Source: Hymenobacter duratus
Lineage (GTDB): Bacteria > Bacteroidota > Bacteroidia > Cytophagales > Hymenobacteraceae
DNA length: 64,000 bases
Assembly: GCF_014698995.1 (NCBI RefSeq)
Contig: NZ_JACWZZ010000007.1
Coordinates: forward strand, 1-64,000
Reading direction: 5' to 3'
A program made the translations under genes and the position numbers. The notes below the pieces were generated by a model. The model saw only the letters and a program-made list of their open reading frames with translations. It was not told where the DNA came from and did no database searches. Below are positions 8,911 through 18,479 of this stretch, piece after piece (the stretch's first letter is position 1; each line of letters starts with the position of its first letter).

Positions 8911-9642
8911 ATGAAGTATCTGTATCCTCTCGCCTTATCTCTACTCATTTCGACGACGGCGTTAGCGCAGACCGGCACCGCTCCTGCCGCCGCCCCCAGC
9001 CAGCAGCCGAAAATCCGGTTAACCGAGCAGTCGGTCGTTACGGATGCTGGCGGCACCCGCTTACCATATATGGTGTGGCGCCAGATGGTCGCGACGGGAG
9101 AGTATAAGCTGACTCCCGCTCCCGACTATTCCCCCAGTGCCCCCACGTTTCGGGTGGTGAGCCAAACGGCGGAGGAGCGGGCCCGGCAGCTGGCCCGGCT
9201 CCCGGCGCCGGCGCCCAGCCCGTTCTTTACGACCGGGCAGGAATTGCCGGCCTTTAAGCTGCGTGACCTGCAGGGCCGTAAGTACGACAGCAAGGAGCTG
9301 GCCGGTAAAATCGTGGTCCTCAACTTCTGGTTTATCAACTGTGGTCCCTGCCGGTTGGAGATTCCCGAGCTCAACAAGCTGGTGCAGCACTACGCCCAGC
9401 GGGACGATGTCGTTTTTCTGGCCGTCGCCTTGGATGAGCGGGCCGCGGTGCAAGCGTTTGTTGAAAAACGCCCGTACGACTATGCCCTGGTAACCGATGG
9501 ACGCTATATTGCCGAGCGCTACGGCGTTAAGTCCTTTCCTACCAACCTAGTGCTGGACCGGCAGGGCAAGGTGGTCTTTCACGCGCAGTACCATCCTAAC
9601 ATGGCGGCTTATCTGCAGCAGGCAATCGAGGAAGCGAAATGA
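8911..9642 (+). CDS. TlpA-like secreted thioredoxin-fold protein
   Basis: A 243-residue exported redox protein. The ATG at 8911 gives a signal peptide ending TTALAQ. Residues about 24-105 form an extra N-terminal region containing YMVWRQMVATGEYKL, then a TlpA/AhpC-TSA domain with the active site FINCGPC (CxxC) and PTNLVLDRQGKVV holding the cis-Pro loop. Such proteins reduce or isomerise disulfides, often for cytochrome c maturation. It overlaps the next gene by 4 nt (ATGA), so the two are probably translated together. Confidence 0.85.
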   Translation: MKYLYPLALSLLISTTALAQTGTAPAAAPSQQPKIRLTEQSVVTDAGGTRLPYMVWRQMVATGEYKLTPAPDYSPSAPTFRVVSQTAEERARQLARLPAPAPSPFFTTGQELPAFKLRDLQGRKYDSKELAGKIVVLNFWFINCGPCRLEIPELNKLVQHYAQRDDVVFLAVALDERAAVQAFVEKRPYDYALVTDGRYIAERYGVKSFPTNLVLDRQGKVVFHAQYHPNMAAYLQQAIEEAK

Positions 9643-10244
9643 GTAGTGCTATCCACTCCGCTTATACCATCCTTCGCGGGATGCGTTACCGCGCAGCACT
9701 GCTGCTGCTGGGCGCGCTGCTCCCGCTGACGGCGCTGGCATGGACTACCTGGTCTGCGTACGCCGTGGATACGCAGCTTTCCGTGCAGCTGCCCTCGCCT
9801 CCGCAGGAGATTGACCTGGCCAAACAAGGACTGTCGCAACCCAACCTGCGGCTGTTCATCGCCAATGACGAGGTCGGCATGTACCAGATCATCCGCATGC
9901 AACTCACGCCGGAGATGGCCGCACAGGTGCACAGCCCGGCTGATCGGCAATCATTTTACGACGGCTTCCTGCGCAGCCTGGTGGGTGATCTGAAGGGCCA
10001 GCTGCTGACCCGCACCACCTTCCCGACGGCAGCCGGCGAGGGCGTTGAGGTAAAATTCCGCTCGGTTCACAAAGGCACCGGCCTGAAAACGGTCAAGTTC
10101 AGCCGCGGGCTGCTGGTGGGGGATGTGTGCTACGGATTCAACTTTCTGCCGCGCGACGTAAAGGACACGGCGGGCACCAGTGGGCAGGCGGAGCGGCAGC
10201 AGTTTTTTTCCTCCATCACCGCCACACTGCGTCCCGCGAAATAA
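9639..10244 (+). CDS. Secreted protein of unknown function
   Basis: A 201-residue protein translationally coupled (ATGA) to the TlpA-like gene. Using 9639, the hydrophobic signal (AALLLLGALLPLTALAW) starts after 15 residues; an internal ATG at 9681 would give a more standard signal peptide. The mature part is a compact alpha/beta region (YAVDTQLSVQLPSPP ... QQFFSSITATLRP) resembling the PsbP/DUF1795-like fold, which I cannot confirm. Context suggests an exported partner of the thioredoxin-like protein. It is followed by a strong terminator. Confidence 0.65.
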   Translation: MSSAIHSAYTILRGMRYRAALLLLGALLPLTALAWTTWSAYAVDTQLSVQLPSPPQEIDLAKQGLSQPNLRLFIANDEVGMYQIIRMQLTPEMAAQVHSPADRQSFYDGFLRSLVGDLKGQLLTRTTFPTAAGEGVEVKFRSVHKGTGLKTVKFSRGLLVGDVCYGFNFLPRDVKDTAGTSGQAERQQFFSSITATLRPAK

Positions 10245-10358
10245 TGATGTCACAATTCGGGGCAAAAGGGCCTTGAATGCGTGGAGGAATGGGTGCACCT
10301 TGGCTTGCAGTAAACGACGTGTTTACGTTCCGCTCCCCTTTTCCACAACCAAACCCGC

Positions 10359-10397
10359 GAATGCCCCGACCCGCCCGGTCGGGGCATTCCGGCTTTT
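10359..10397 (+). terminator. Rho-independent terminator
   Basis: Perfect 13-bp stem (GAATGCCCCGACC and its complement), 5-nt loop, then CCGGCTTTTT. It ends the 8911-10244 operon. Confidence 0.85.
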
Positions 10398-10536
10398 TGG
10401 GCGCAGTTCATACTTTTTGCGTAGCTTTTCTGGGTCCATTCAATACGTGCAGAGAGCGGGTGCCCCTTGGCCCCGCTTTCTGTTTATTGGGCCCCAGGTC
10501 AGCAGGATCCGGCCTGGCGTTTCGGGGGCTTGTTTT

Positions 10537-10965
10537 TTACTGGCACCTCAGGGCAGCGGTCGTGGCCTGGCAGCTGCGCAGCCATTCCTCGGCTTCCGGC
10601 AAGGACTCGAAGCACTGCAGCTCCAACTCTGCTGCCAGGCCCGCCGGAAAGGTCAGTATGTCGTGGTGCGTATCAGCCTGTACGACGTGGGCCAGGTAGC
10701 GCAGACCCAGGTGCCGGGCCTGCGGTAGCCAGACGTGCTGAAGCCACTGCACCGAATCAAACCACGGGCCTTTCAGGGCCAGGTTGTCATTCAGCAGATA
10801 CGGACAGGGATAGGCAGCGGCCTGCACCAGGTACTGCTGCGCGCCGCGCAGGGCTTCGGCCGTGTCAATGTAGCCTTGCCAGGTGGCACGCAGCCACTGG
10901 TTTTCCGACTCGTAGGTGAGCGTGCAGCTACTGCCGTCCACATCGCGCAAGGTAAAAAGCTGCAT
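10537..10965 (-). CDS. STAS/SpoIIAA-like domain protein
   Basis: A 142-residue soluble protein. The pattern of an N-terminal beta pair (LTYESENQWLRATWQGYI), the central segment YLLNDNLALKGPWFDSVQW and the C-terminal helix SLPEAEEWLRSCQ resembles the SpoIIAA-like STAS proteins common in Hymenobacter. These have no established role. It lies 21 nt downstream of the 72-residue ORF at 10987-11205, probably in one transcript. The gene is convincing by codon use and start; the fold assignment is tentative. Confidence 0.6.
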   Translation of the reverse strand: MQLFTLRDVDGSSCTLTYESENQWLRATWQGYIDTAEALRGAQQYLVQAAAYPCPYLLNDNLALKGPWFDSVQWLQHVWLPQARHLGLRYLAHVVQADTHHDILTFPAGLAAELELQCFESLPEAEEWLRSCQATTAALRCQ

Positions 10966-10986
10966 GGCCGGAGAAGGAAAAACAGG

Positions 10987-11205
10987 TTAGGGTAAGTGCA
11001 GCGGCGCATCGCGCAAGGCGCACACGTCGTCCCAGCACAGCTCCCCGGCTACATACCCCTCATACAGGCGCTGCACGCGCGCGGGAGCAGCTGCATAGCG
11101 CGCGGGGTCGACTGCATGCAATTGCGCTAGGACTTGTTGGCGCTGGGGCTGCGTCTGGGCGTTACGCAGGGCCTGAAAATGGATATCATCATCTTCCGGT
11201 AGCAT
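10987..11205 (-). CDS. Small hypothetical protein
   Basis: 72 residues, acidic and helical (MLPEDDDIHFQALRNAQTQ...). It has an ATG start and lies just upstream of the STAS-like gene on the same strand. Periodicity YEGYVAGELCWDDVCALRD suggests a folded helical hairpin. No family recognised. Nothing else is visible in the 196 nt between it and the LytTR gene. Confidence 0.45.
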   Translation of the reverse strand: MLPEDDDIHFQALRNAQTQPQRQQVLAQLHAVDPARYAAAPARVQRLYEGYVAGELCWDDVCALRDAPLHLP

Positions 11206-11401
11206 AGAGGAAGGCCCAGGTAGCAGCAGAAAACATCGTACGCCCGCCGCTGGACCGGATGGTACACCTACGTATACGAGGCGTAGCCAGTAGTGGATTA
11301 CTGGTTAGCCAATTAGATCTGGTGGCTTGCGCTTTAGCGGCTTTGCACCAGGACAGACGGTCAATGTCCCCGCCGTGAAGGCAGTCAGGTTAGGTAACCT
11401 G

Positions 11402-12130
11402 CTACTGCAGTCCTTTTAGCCTGTTATAAAACGCCTCGGCATAGGTGTCACTGATGGGAATCAGCTGGTCGGCAATCTGAATCCGGTTTTTCTCGATGTG
11501 GTCAATCTTGTCGATGGCGACCAGAAAGGACCGGTGTACGCGCGCAAACTCCTGGGCGGGCAGCAGTTCTTCCAATTTGGCGAAGCTGAGCAGGGTCATA
11601 ATCTTTTCTTCCCGGGTATGAATTCGCAGGTAGTCCTTCATGCCTTCCACGAAGAGAATGTCGCGGGTTGCCACTTTCTGGATGCGGTGGCCCACCTTGA
11701 GAAAAATATACTCCTGCTCCGGCTTCGTTGCCGCTTTTTTCTCCTTCTTTTCCGGGGCCGGCCGGGGGCTTTGCTCCTGGTACAGGCGCAGCACGGCTTT
11801 GTAGAACCGCTCAAAAGTGAAGGGTTTCAGCAGGTAGTCCTTCACTTCCAGATCATAGGCCTTCAGCGCGTACTGGTCGTAGGCGGTGGTGAGGATGATC
11901 AGGGGCTTGGGATTCAGCATCGGGATGAAGCTGAGCCCGTCGAGGTCCGGCATGTTAATATCCAGAAACAGCAGGTCGGGCTGGTCAGCCGCCAGATGAG
12001 CCGCCGCCTCCAGGGGACTCATGAAGGTGCCTTTCAACTCCAGAAACGAAACTTTGCTGATATACTCTTCCAGCATTTCCTGGGCCAGGTGCTCGTCCTC
12101 AATGATGTAGCAGGTGAGCTTGTCTTTCAT
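11402..12130 (-). CDS. LytTR-family response regulator
   Basis: A 242-residue regulator from the ATG at 12130. Receiver domain: IIEDEHLAQEML, phospho-acceptor Asp in LLFLDINMPD, TTAYDQYALKAYDL and KDYLLKPF. A charged linker (PAPEKKEKKAATK) leads to a LytTR DNA-binding domain with FVEGMKDYLRIHTREEK and FARVHRSFLVAIDKID. It overlaps the upstream kinase gene by 32 nt, a cognate pair. The divergent ABC/M1 operon at 13395 is the most likely target (inference). Confidence 0.93.
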   Translation of the reverse strand: MKDKLTCYIIEDEHLAQEMLEEYISKVSFLELKGTFMSPLEAAAHLAADQPDLLFLDINMPDLDGLSFIPMLNPKPLIILTTAYDQYALKAYDLEVKDYLLKPFTFERFYKAVLRLYQEQSPRPAPEKKEKKAATKPEQEYIFLKVGHRIQKVATRDILFVEGMKDYLRIHTREEKIMTLLSFAKLEELLPAQEFARVHRSFLVAIDKIDHIEKNRIQIADQLIPISDTYAEAFYNRLKGLQ

Positions 12131-13133
12131 GGGCCGGGGCGCGAAGGCCGTGGATGGTAAGCAGGACTGTGAAGGTGTCACCGGAGTCCTGAATGGTGAG
12201 CGTATGCTGGTCGGGATACAATAACGCCAGCCTTTTCCGAACGTTGGGCAGCCCGATGCCGCCCGGCTCTTCCAGCGTGTTAGCCGGCTTTTTGGCAATG
12301 GGATTCCGGACACTGAAGGTCAAATCGCCTTCTTGTATCTCTACCCTGACCTTGAGGTCGCCGGGTTCCAGGCGGCCGGGGCTGTGCTTGTAGGCGTTTT
12401 CCAGCAGGTGAATGAACAGCAGAGGGGCAATGAAGCAGGCGGCCGTCTCCCCTTCTATCTGCAGGTCGACCACTGGGCTGTGCTTGTAGCGAAGCTGCTG
12501 CAGGCTCACATAATCCTGCAGATAGTCCATCTCCCGGGCCAGCGGCACCGTGGCCGCGTTGGACTCATAAATCATGTAGCGCATCAGCGAGGCCAAGTGC
12601 ATGACGGCTTCCGGGGCGGCCGGGGCCTGCTTGTAGACCAGCGTGTGGATGTTGTTGAGGGTATTGAACAGGAAGTGCGGATTAATCTGCGACTTCAGGT
12701 TGGTGAGTTCGGCCTCCACGGCCTGCTTCTCCAGCTGCTCTTTCCGGATGGTGTTCAGCACCAGTGTCTCGGTGACCCGGGCCAGCCAGCTCAGGCACAG
12801 AAAGATGACCACCGTAAGTTGGTGCAGCATGTAATACCCGAAGTATTGCATGAACTCGAACGGTTTCTGGTGGAAAAGCAAAAACGGAACCGGCCCGGTC
12901 AGCACGATGGCCACCATTTGGAGCCGATAGTCTTTGCCTTTCCGCTGACCAGTGTACTTGGTCAGCAGGTAGAAATTGCTGTAGAAAACATACAGACAGG
13001 TGGCAATGAATCCCACCGTTGTGCTCCGCCAGTGAGCATCGTTGTCACTGCTCAGCTGCAGGACAACCAGCGAAGCGAACAAGACCCAGACAACCAGGTG
13101 AATCAGCCAGAAGATTTTTTTGACGCGCTCCAT
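12099..13133 (-). CDS. LytS-type sensor histidine kinase
   Basis: A 344-residue kinase starting at the ATG at 13133 (MERVKKIFWLIHLVVWVLF), with four transmembrane helices in about the first 130 residues. A coiled segment leads to the canonical H-box INPHFLFNTLNNIHTL, N-box LLENAYKHSPG and G-box GGIGLPNVRKRL. Unlike the kinase homologue at 999-2120, all catalytic signatures are intact. The 3' end overlaps its response regulator by 32 nt. The promoter region to 13394 is shared with the divergent ABC gene. Confidence 0.92.
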   Translation of the reverse strand: MERVKKIFWLIHLVVWVLFASLVVLQLSSDNDAHWRSTTVGFIATCLYVFYSNFYLLTKYTGQRKGKDYRLQMVAIVLTGPVPFLLFHQKPFEFMQYFGYYMLHQLTVVIFLCLSWLARVTETLVLNTIRKEQLEKQAVEAELTNLKSQINPHFLFNTLNNIHTLVYKQAPAAPEAVMHLASLMRYMIYESNAATVPLAREMDYLQDYVSLQQLRYKHSPVVDLQIEGETAACFIAPLLFIHLLENAYKHSPGRLEPGDLKVRVEIQEGDLTFSVRNPIAKKPANTLEEPGGIGLPNVRKRLALLYPDQHTLTIQDSGDTFTVLLTIHGLRAPAHERQAHLLHH

Positions 13134-13394
13134 CGCACAAAGGTGGGATTTTCGGGTGGGCCCCGGGCCAGCGTTTCGACCAGCTGCAAAGGTTACTCTA
13201 CGGGAGGGGAAAATGAGCCTGCCAATGATTTCGCGGCAGCAAAGCCCCACTTGGTCGAGTACTTCCCCGCAACAGCATATCGGGTTTCGCTATTCGAGCC
13301 GCTGCCAATTGCTTCGTCCTGAAATAAAGAAAGCGGCAGTGGCCAAGGTGCCGGGCTTGTCTTTTTTAGAATAAACCGAAGCAACTCAGCGGCA

Positions 13395-14324
13395 ATGAAA
13401 AATCAACCAGGGGGCCTGACTATCCGCAATGTCTCCAAACGCTATGCGAATGGCGTGCAGGCCTTGCACAATGTGTCGCTGGATATTCCGCCGGGCATGT
13501 ACGGGCTGCTCGGCCCCAACGGCGCGGGCAAATCTACCTTGATGCGCACGCTCGCCACGCTGCAGGAGCCCGATGCCGGGCACATCTTTTTGGGTGACCT
13601 GGATGTGGTGAACCAGAAGGAAGCGGTGCGCCAGACCCTGGGCTACCTGCCCCAGGAATTCGGCGTGTACCCTAAAGCCAGCGCCGAAGAGCTGCTTGAC
13701 TACTTCGCGGTGCTCAAAGGCATTACCAACCGGGCGGTGCGCCGCGCCACTACCGAGGCCCTGCTCCGACAAACCAACCTCTGGGACAAGCGCAAGCAGA
13801 AGCTGGGCGGCTTTTCGGGCGGTATGAAGCAGCGCTTTGGCGTGGCGGTGGCCCTGCTGGGCAACCCCCGTCTGCTGATTGTGGACGAGCCCACCGCCGG
13901 CCTCGACCCCGCCGAGCGGGTGCGCTTTCTGAACCTGCTCAGCGAACTGGGCGAGAACAGTGTGGTGATTCTCTCCACGCACATTGTGGAAGACGTTTCG
14001 GAACTCTGCACCAACATGGCCATCATCAACCAGGGCCACATCCTGCTGGAAGCCGAGCCCCAGCAGGCCGTAGCCTCCCTCCGGGGCTGCATCTGGCGCA
14101 AGCTGACCGACAAACGGGCCCTGCCGGCGCTGGAGCAGGAACACCAGGTTATTTCTGCCAAGCTGCTCAGCGGCCGTACCCTGGTGCACGTGTTCAGCCC
14201 GGACATGCCCGGCCACGGGTTTGAACCGGTGGAGCCGGATTTGGAGGATGTTTACTTCAGCGCCATGACGGGCTGCTTCACCGCAGTTAGTCAGCAACCA
14301 AAAGCGGAGGGGATAACGCTATGA
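13395..14324 (+). CDS. ABC transporter ATP-binding protein (ABC-2 type)
   Basis: A 309-residue ATPase: Walker A GPNGAGKST, Q-loop LGYLPQEFGVYP, signature FSGGMKQR, Walker B LLIVDEPTAGLDP and switch His in ILSTHIVEDV. The C-terminal about 80 residues are the extension usual for ABC-2 exporters. It overlaps the permease/peptidase gene by 4 nt and forms one transporter with it. It is divergent from a LytS/LytTR pair, an arrangement like bacitracin- or peptide-sensing exporters, which suggests regulated export or resistance (inference). Confidence 0.93.
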   Translation: MKNQPGGLTIRNVSKRYANGVQALHNVSLDIPPGMYGLLGPNGAGKSTLMRTLATLQEPDAGHIFLGDLDVVNQKEAVRQTLGYLPQEFGVYPKASAEELLDYFAVLKGITNRAVRRATTEALLRQTNLWDKRKQKLGGFSGGMKQRFGVAVALLGNPRLLIVDEPTAGLDPAERVRFLNLLSELGENSVVILSTHIVEDVSELCTNMAIINQGHILLEAEPQQAVASLRGCIWRKLTDKRALPALEQEHQVISAKLLSGRTLVHVFSPDMPGHGFEPVEPDLEDVYFSAMTGCFTAVSQQPKAEGITL

Positions 14325-17300
14325 AGTTCCAACGGATTTTTGCGCTGGAATTCAGCTACCAGCTGCGCCGGGTTGCTACCTGGCTTTACTTCGGGGTCAT
14401 CCTGGTCATCACGTTTCTGGTAGTCATTGCCAACTATGCCTCCGATGCGCGGGACGGGTACATTGTACTGAATGCGCCCATCGTCATGGCCGCCGTCACG
14501 GTTATCTGCTGCGTGTTTTGGCTGGTGATAGGCGCCTCCGTGGCGGGCGAGGCGGCGGCCCGGGACGTGCAGACCCGCATGCATTTGCTCACCTATGCAG
14601 CCCCCACCAGCAAAGCCGCCTACCTGGGCGGGCGGTACTTAGCCGCCTTCGCCCTTAGCACCTTCCAGCTGCTCGCCATCCCGGTGGGGATGCTGCTGGC
14701 CATGCACTTTGCCGGGGTCGAAGCCGAGATTCTGGGCCCGTTTCGGGTGGCACCCTACCTGACTACCTTTTGCTTTATCGCGCTGCCCAACGCGTTTTTC
14801 GCGACAGCCATGCAGTTTTCGGCGGCGGCGCTCAGCCGCCGGGCCTTGGCCAGCTACCTGGTGGGCGCGGCCCTGTTCGCGGCGTCCTACACGATATGGC
14901 CGCTGCTGGAAAAAGGGGGAGCATGGGGCAATCTGGCCGACCCGATGAGTTTTGGCCCGGTGCTGAGCCATCTGTCCATTGACTGGAGTCCGCAGGAGAA
15001 AAGCACGCGCTTCCTGCTGCTGGAGGGCTCGTTTCTTGCCAACCGCCTCCTGTGGTTTGCCATTTCGCTGGGCCTGCTGGCCTTTACCTACTTCCGGTTT
15101 CAGTTCGTGCTGCCCGGATCCGGCCAAAAACTACCGTCAGGCAAACCGCTACCCGCCGCGGTGCCGGCCGGGGAAAAGCTGCACTGGGGCACCGGGCAGG
15201 CGCTGCCGCCGGCTCGGGGAACGTATGGCTGGGCCACGCAGCTGCACCAGTTGCGCCTCATCACCTGGGAATCCTTTCGGCAGCTCGCCAAAAGCAAGGC
15301 CGGGCTGCCGCTGCTGGCCGTCTTCGCCCTGCTGGTGGGGGCCACCATAGCCGGCAACCTGAAGGGCCGCGGCGTGCCCTTGCTGCCCCGCACCGACTTT
15401 GTGCTGGAGTACCTGACGGCGCCGCTGGCGGGGCCGGCCGCTTTCTGGGTTCTTATTGCCTTGCTGCTTATTTTCTACGCCGGCGAGCTGGTATGGCGGG
15501 AACGGGAAACCGGGCTGAGCGAGGTTGCCAACGCGGCGCCCGTGCCCGAGTGGGTGCTGTTTCTGAGCCGGTTTCTGGCACTAGGCTTGGTGGTGGTGGT
15601 GTGGCTGGCCTTTTTGATGACGGCTGGCCTGGTGGCGCAGGCGGCCATCGGTGGTGCTGCTCCGGAAATTGGGCTGTACGTGCGGGCCCTATTCGGGCTG
15701 CAGCTACTCGACTGTCTGCTTTTCGCCCTGCTGGCCCTTACCGTGCATGTGCTGGTAAATCAGAAGTTTGTCGTGCATCTGATAGCACTGCTGGTCTACG
15801 GGTTCATGTCCTTTGCACCTACGCTGGGCATCGAGCACAAGCTGCTCATCTTTGGCGCGAGTCCGCCCTGGACCTATACCGATATGGCCGGCTTTGGGGC
15901 GACGTTGGCGCCCTGGCTGTGGTTCAAAGGGTATTGGGTGGCCTGGGCGCTGTTGCTGGCGGTGGTGGCGCGGCTGTTCTGGGTGCGGGGCCGGGAGGGC
16001 AGTGTTGCGGCGCGGCTACAGCTGGCGCGTCGGCGCTGCACGCGTGCCACGGCTCTGGTTTCGGCAGCGGCAATGGCTTGCATCCTCTTGTTTGGCGGTT
16101 TCATCTTCTACAACACCAACGTACTGCATGACTACACGTCTGCTGCTGAAACCACCGCGCAGCGGGCCGCATATGAGCAGCGCTACCGCCGGTACCTGAA
16201 CGCCCCCCAGCTCCTGCTGACCGGCGTAAACCTGCAAGTGGAAATCTACCCCCAGCAGCGGGCGGTGGAGATACAGGGCACGTACCGGCTGGTGAACAAC
16301 ACCCCGGTGCCCATCGACTCGGTGCATCTGGCCACGGGGGCAGGCGTGGAAACCACGGCAATTCAATTCGACCAACTAGCCAAGGAATTGCTCGTGGACA
16401 CGGTGCATGGGTACCGCATATACACCCTGGCCCGGCCCCTGCAACCCGGCGACTCGCTGCGCCTCAGCTTCCAGGTAAAGCACCAGGCGCGCGGCTTTTC
16501 CAACAACGGGGCCGACGCGCAGGTGCTGGCCAACGGCACCAGCTTCCGGAATCTGGAGTGGCTGCCGGTGCTCGGGTACCAGCCCTACCGGGAGCTGGAC
16601 GAGGCCGGTGCCCGCAAAGCGTATGGCCTGGTCCCCCGGCCCGTTACCTACTCGCTCTACGACGTGGCGGCTCGCCGCTACGCCCCGTTCCCCGAGCAAA
16701 TCCGTTTCGAGGCCATCGTGGGCACGGAGGCCGGCCAGACGGTGGTGGCGCCCGGCACCCTGCGCCGCACCTGGGCCACAGCGGGCCGCCGCTACTTCCA
16801 TTACGTGACGGAGGCGCCCATTCGCAATGAATACGCCTTTTTCTCGGCCAACTACGCGCTGCAGCAAGGCACGTGGCGTACCCCGTCGGCCGGCCCCGGG
16901 CAGGAGGTGGCCATCCAGATCTACTACCCCCCCGGAATGACAGAGAACCCGGCGCGCATGGTCCGGAGCGCCCAGGCGTCGCTGGACTATTACACCAGGC
17001 AGTTTGGGCCCTATCCGCACTGGCAACTGCGCTTCGTAGCCCATGCCAGCTACGCCTTCGGCAACCACGCCTCGCCCATCAACATTACGGCGGAGGAAGG
17101 CTTTTTCCTCATGAATCCAAAGCAGGACGAGCGGGGCTTTGACCTGGTAACGGCCGTTGTCGCGCACGAGGTAGCCCACCAGTGGTGGGGCAACCAGCTC
17201 AAACAGGCTTACGTGGAAGGAGCCGGCCTGATCACCGAAAGCCTGGCCTGGTTTTCGGCCATGGGCGTGCTGGAAGACCAGTACGGCCCGGAGCATCTGC

Positions 17301-17941
17301 AGCGGCTGCTGCGTTTCCTGCGGGAGGAGAACGAAACCCCGCGCACCCGGGCCGCCAAGCCGCTGCTGCAGGCCAATGACTTTTACCAGAACTACCGCAA
17401 AGGCCCCTTCGCGTTGTACGCGCTGAGCCAATACATCGGCCGCGACCGGGTAAACGGCGCGCTCCGGCAGCTGCTGGCCAAGCACCGCCCCGGCACGCTT
17501 CCTCATCCCACGTCACTCGACCTGTACCAGGAGCTGCAAACGGCCACGCCGGACTCGCTCCAACCGCTGCTGCACGACCTGTTCCGGGCCAACACCTTTT
17601 GGGAGCTGGCCACGAAATTCGCCACTGCCAAACAACTGACAGCAGCAACCTGGCAGCTCTCGCTCACCCTGCAGGCCCGCAAGCTGGTAGTGGACAGCGC
17701 CGGCACCGAAACCAGGCTGCCGCTGCAGGAGTGGGTGGAAATCGGAGTATTCGCCCCCGCCGAAGCGGGCAAGCGAGTCGACAAGCCGATTTATCGGCAA
17801 AGGCATCGGCTCCGATCCGGCACCCAGACGCTTTTGCTGACCGTGCCGGCCCGGCCCGGCAGGGTTGCCGTTGACCCCCGCCAGTTGTTAGGTGACTGGA
17901 AGCCAGATGACAACGCCAGGGTGGTGCAAGTAAAAAAGTAA
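14321..17941 (+). CDS. ABC-2 permease fused to an M1-family metallopeptidase
   Basis: A 1206-residue fusion. Residues about 1-600 are an ABC-2 permease with two six-helix units (first helix WLYFGVILVITFLVVIANY). Residues about 640-1200 are an M1 aminopeptidase-like domain with the zinc motif HEVAHQWWGN and a distal Glu (LITES) 20 residues later, one more than the canonical spacing. The GAMEN-type exopeptidase loop is not obvious; HASPINITAEEG occupies its place. Such fusions occur in Bacteroidetes beside an ABC ATPase, as here. Peptidase and transporter may act on the same exported or imported peptide (inference). Confidence 0.9.
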   Translation: MKFQRIFALEFSYQLRRVATWLYFGVILVITFLVVIANYASDARDGYIVLNAPIVMAAVTVICCVFWLVIGASVAGEAAARDVQTRMHLLTYAAPTSKAAYLGGRYLAAFALSTFQLLAIPVGMLLAMHFAGVEAEILGPFRVAPYLTTFCFIALPNAFFATAMQFSAAALSRRALASYLVGAALFAASYTIWPLLEKGGAWGNLADPMSFGPVLSHLSIDWSPQEKSTRFLLLEGSFLANRLLWFAISLGLLAFTYFRFQFVLPGSGQKLPSGKPLPAAVPAGEKLHWGTGQALPPARGTYGWATQLHQLRLITWESFRQLAKSKAGLPLLAVFALLVGATIAGNLKGRGVPLLPRTDFVLEYLTAPLAGPAAFWVLIALLLIFYAGELVWRERETGLSEVANAAPVPEWVLFLSRFLALGLVVVVWLAFLMTAGLVAQAAIGGAAPEIGLYVRALFGLQLLDCLLFALLALTVHVLVNQKFVVHLIALLVYGFMSFAPTLGIEHKLLIFGASPPWTYTDMAGFGATLAPWLWFKGYWVAWALLLAVVARLFWVRGREGSVAARLQLARRRCTRATALVSAAAMACILLFGGFIFYNTNVLHDYTSAAETTAQRAAYEQRYRRYLNAPQLLLTGVNLQVEIYPQQRAVEIQGTYRLVNNTPVPIDSVHLATGAGVETTAIQFDQLAKELLVDTVHGYRIYTLARPLQPGDSLRLSFQVKHQARGFSNNGADAQVLANGTSFRNLEWLPVLGYQPYRELDEAGARKAYGLVPRPVTYSLYDVAARRYAPFPEQIRFEAIVGTEAGQTVVAPGTLRRTWATAGRRYFHYVTEAPIRNEYAFFSANYALQQGTWRTPSAGPGQEVAIQIYYPPGMTENPARMVRSAQASLDYYTRQFGPYPHWQLRFVAHASYAFGNHASPINITAEEGFFLMNPKQDERGFDLVTAVVAHEVAHQWWGNQLKQAYVEGAGLITESLAWFSAMGVLEDQYGPEHLQRLLRFLREENETPRTRAAKPLLQANDFYQNYRKGPFALYALSQYIGRDRVNGALRQLLAKHRPGTLPHPTSLDLYQELQTATPDSLQPLLHDLFRANTFWELATKFATAKQLTAATWQLSLTLQARKLVVDSAGTETRLPLQEWVEIGVFAPAEAGKRVDKPIYRQRHRLRSGTQTLLLTVPARPGRVAVDPRQLLGDWKPDDNARVVQVKK

Positions 17942-18051
17942 GTGTGAATACTGTTCTCCGCATCGGGTCAAGAGATGAGGGACGAGCACTATTTACTGGC
18001 CACGTGTGGCCAATAGTACCTGGGCGTTGCTGTTTCCGGGCGGGTGCGCCG

Positions 18052-18370
18052 CTACTCGACCAGTGTTCTCACTTCTGCACTGAGGGTATTTGCATGCCGG
18101 GCCAGCGTGTGCTAAACCTGTTGACTGACCCGCTGGTAGTTCTGCTGCACTACTATTGTCAACGCGGCGCTGTCCCCTTCTCCGGTCCTGAACGTGGTCA
18201 TCGGGTACAACGGAATTTAGCTTCCATCGCCCGCAGGCATATCACATTGGTGTCGATGGACTGCTGCACTTGCGAGGCGTTCAACGCGTCTGCGGCGGCG
18301 CTGAAAAATATGGCCTCCTACCCCTCCCCTATCGCTTCGTGCTGCAGGTATTAAAGCATCTGCGCGCTGC
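18052..18370 (-). pseudogene. Degraded gene downstream of the mobilisation pseudogene
   Basis: No intact ORF exists, but the complementary strand carries protein-like stretches in shifted frames: AIFFSAAADALNASQVQQS and NVICLRAMEAKFR, then IVVQQNYQRVSQQV, a TAG, and HTLARHANTLSAEVRTLVE before a stop. Amphipathic helical composition and position after the BfmA/BtgA-like pseudogene suggest a second mobilisation-region gene. No family identified. Confidence 0.35.
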
Positions 18371-18479
18371 TACCGGTGTTGGTATAAGCCGCTTTACTAT
18401 ACATTTTGGAAATAGTTAATTTAACCTGCCTCCGAGAATAGGTGGCATTTTTGCTGGTGTATTCTGGTTCTTATTCACC

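Noticed and set aside
17944..18354. 136-residue plus-strand ORF after the M1 fusion
   Set aside because: Cys/His/Arg-scattered composition with no motif; it overlaps the protein-like but broken frames on the other strand.
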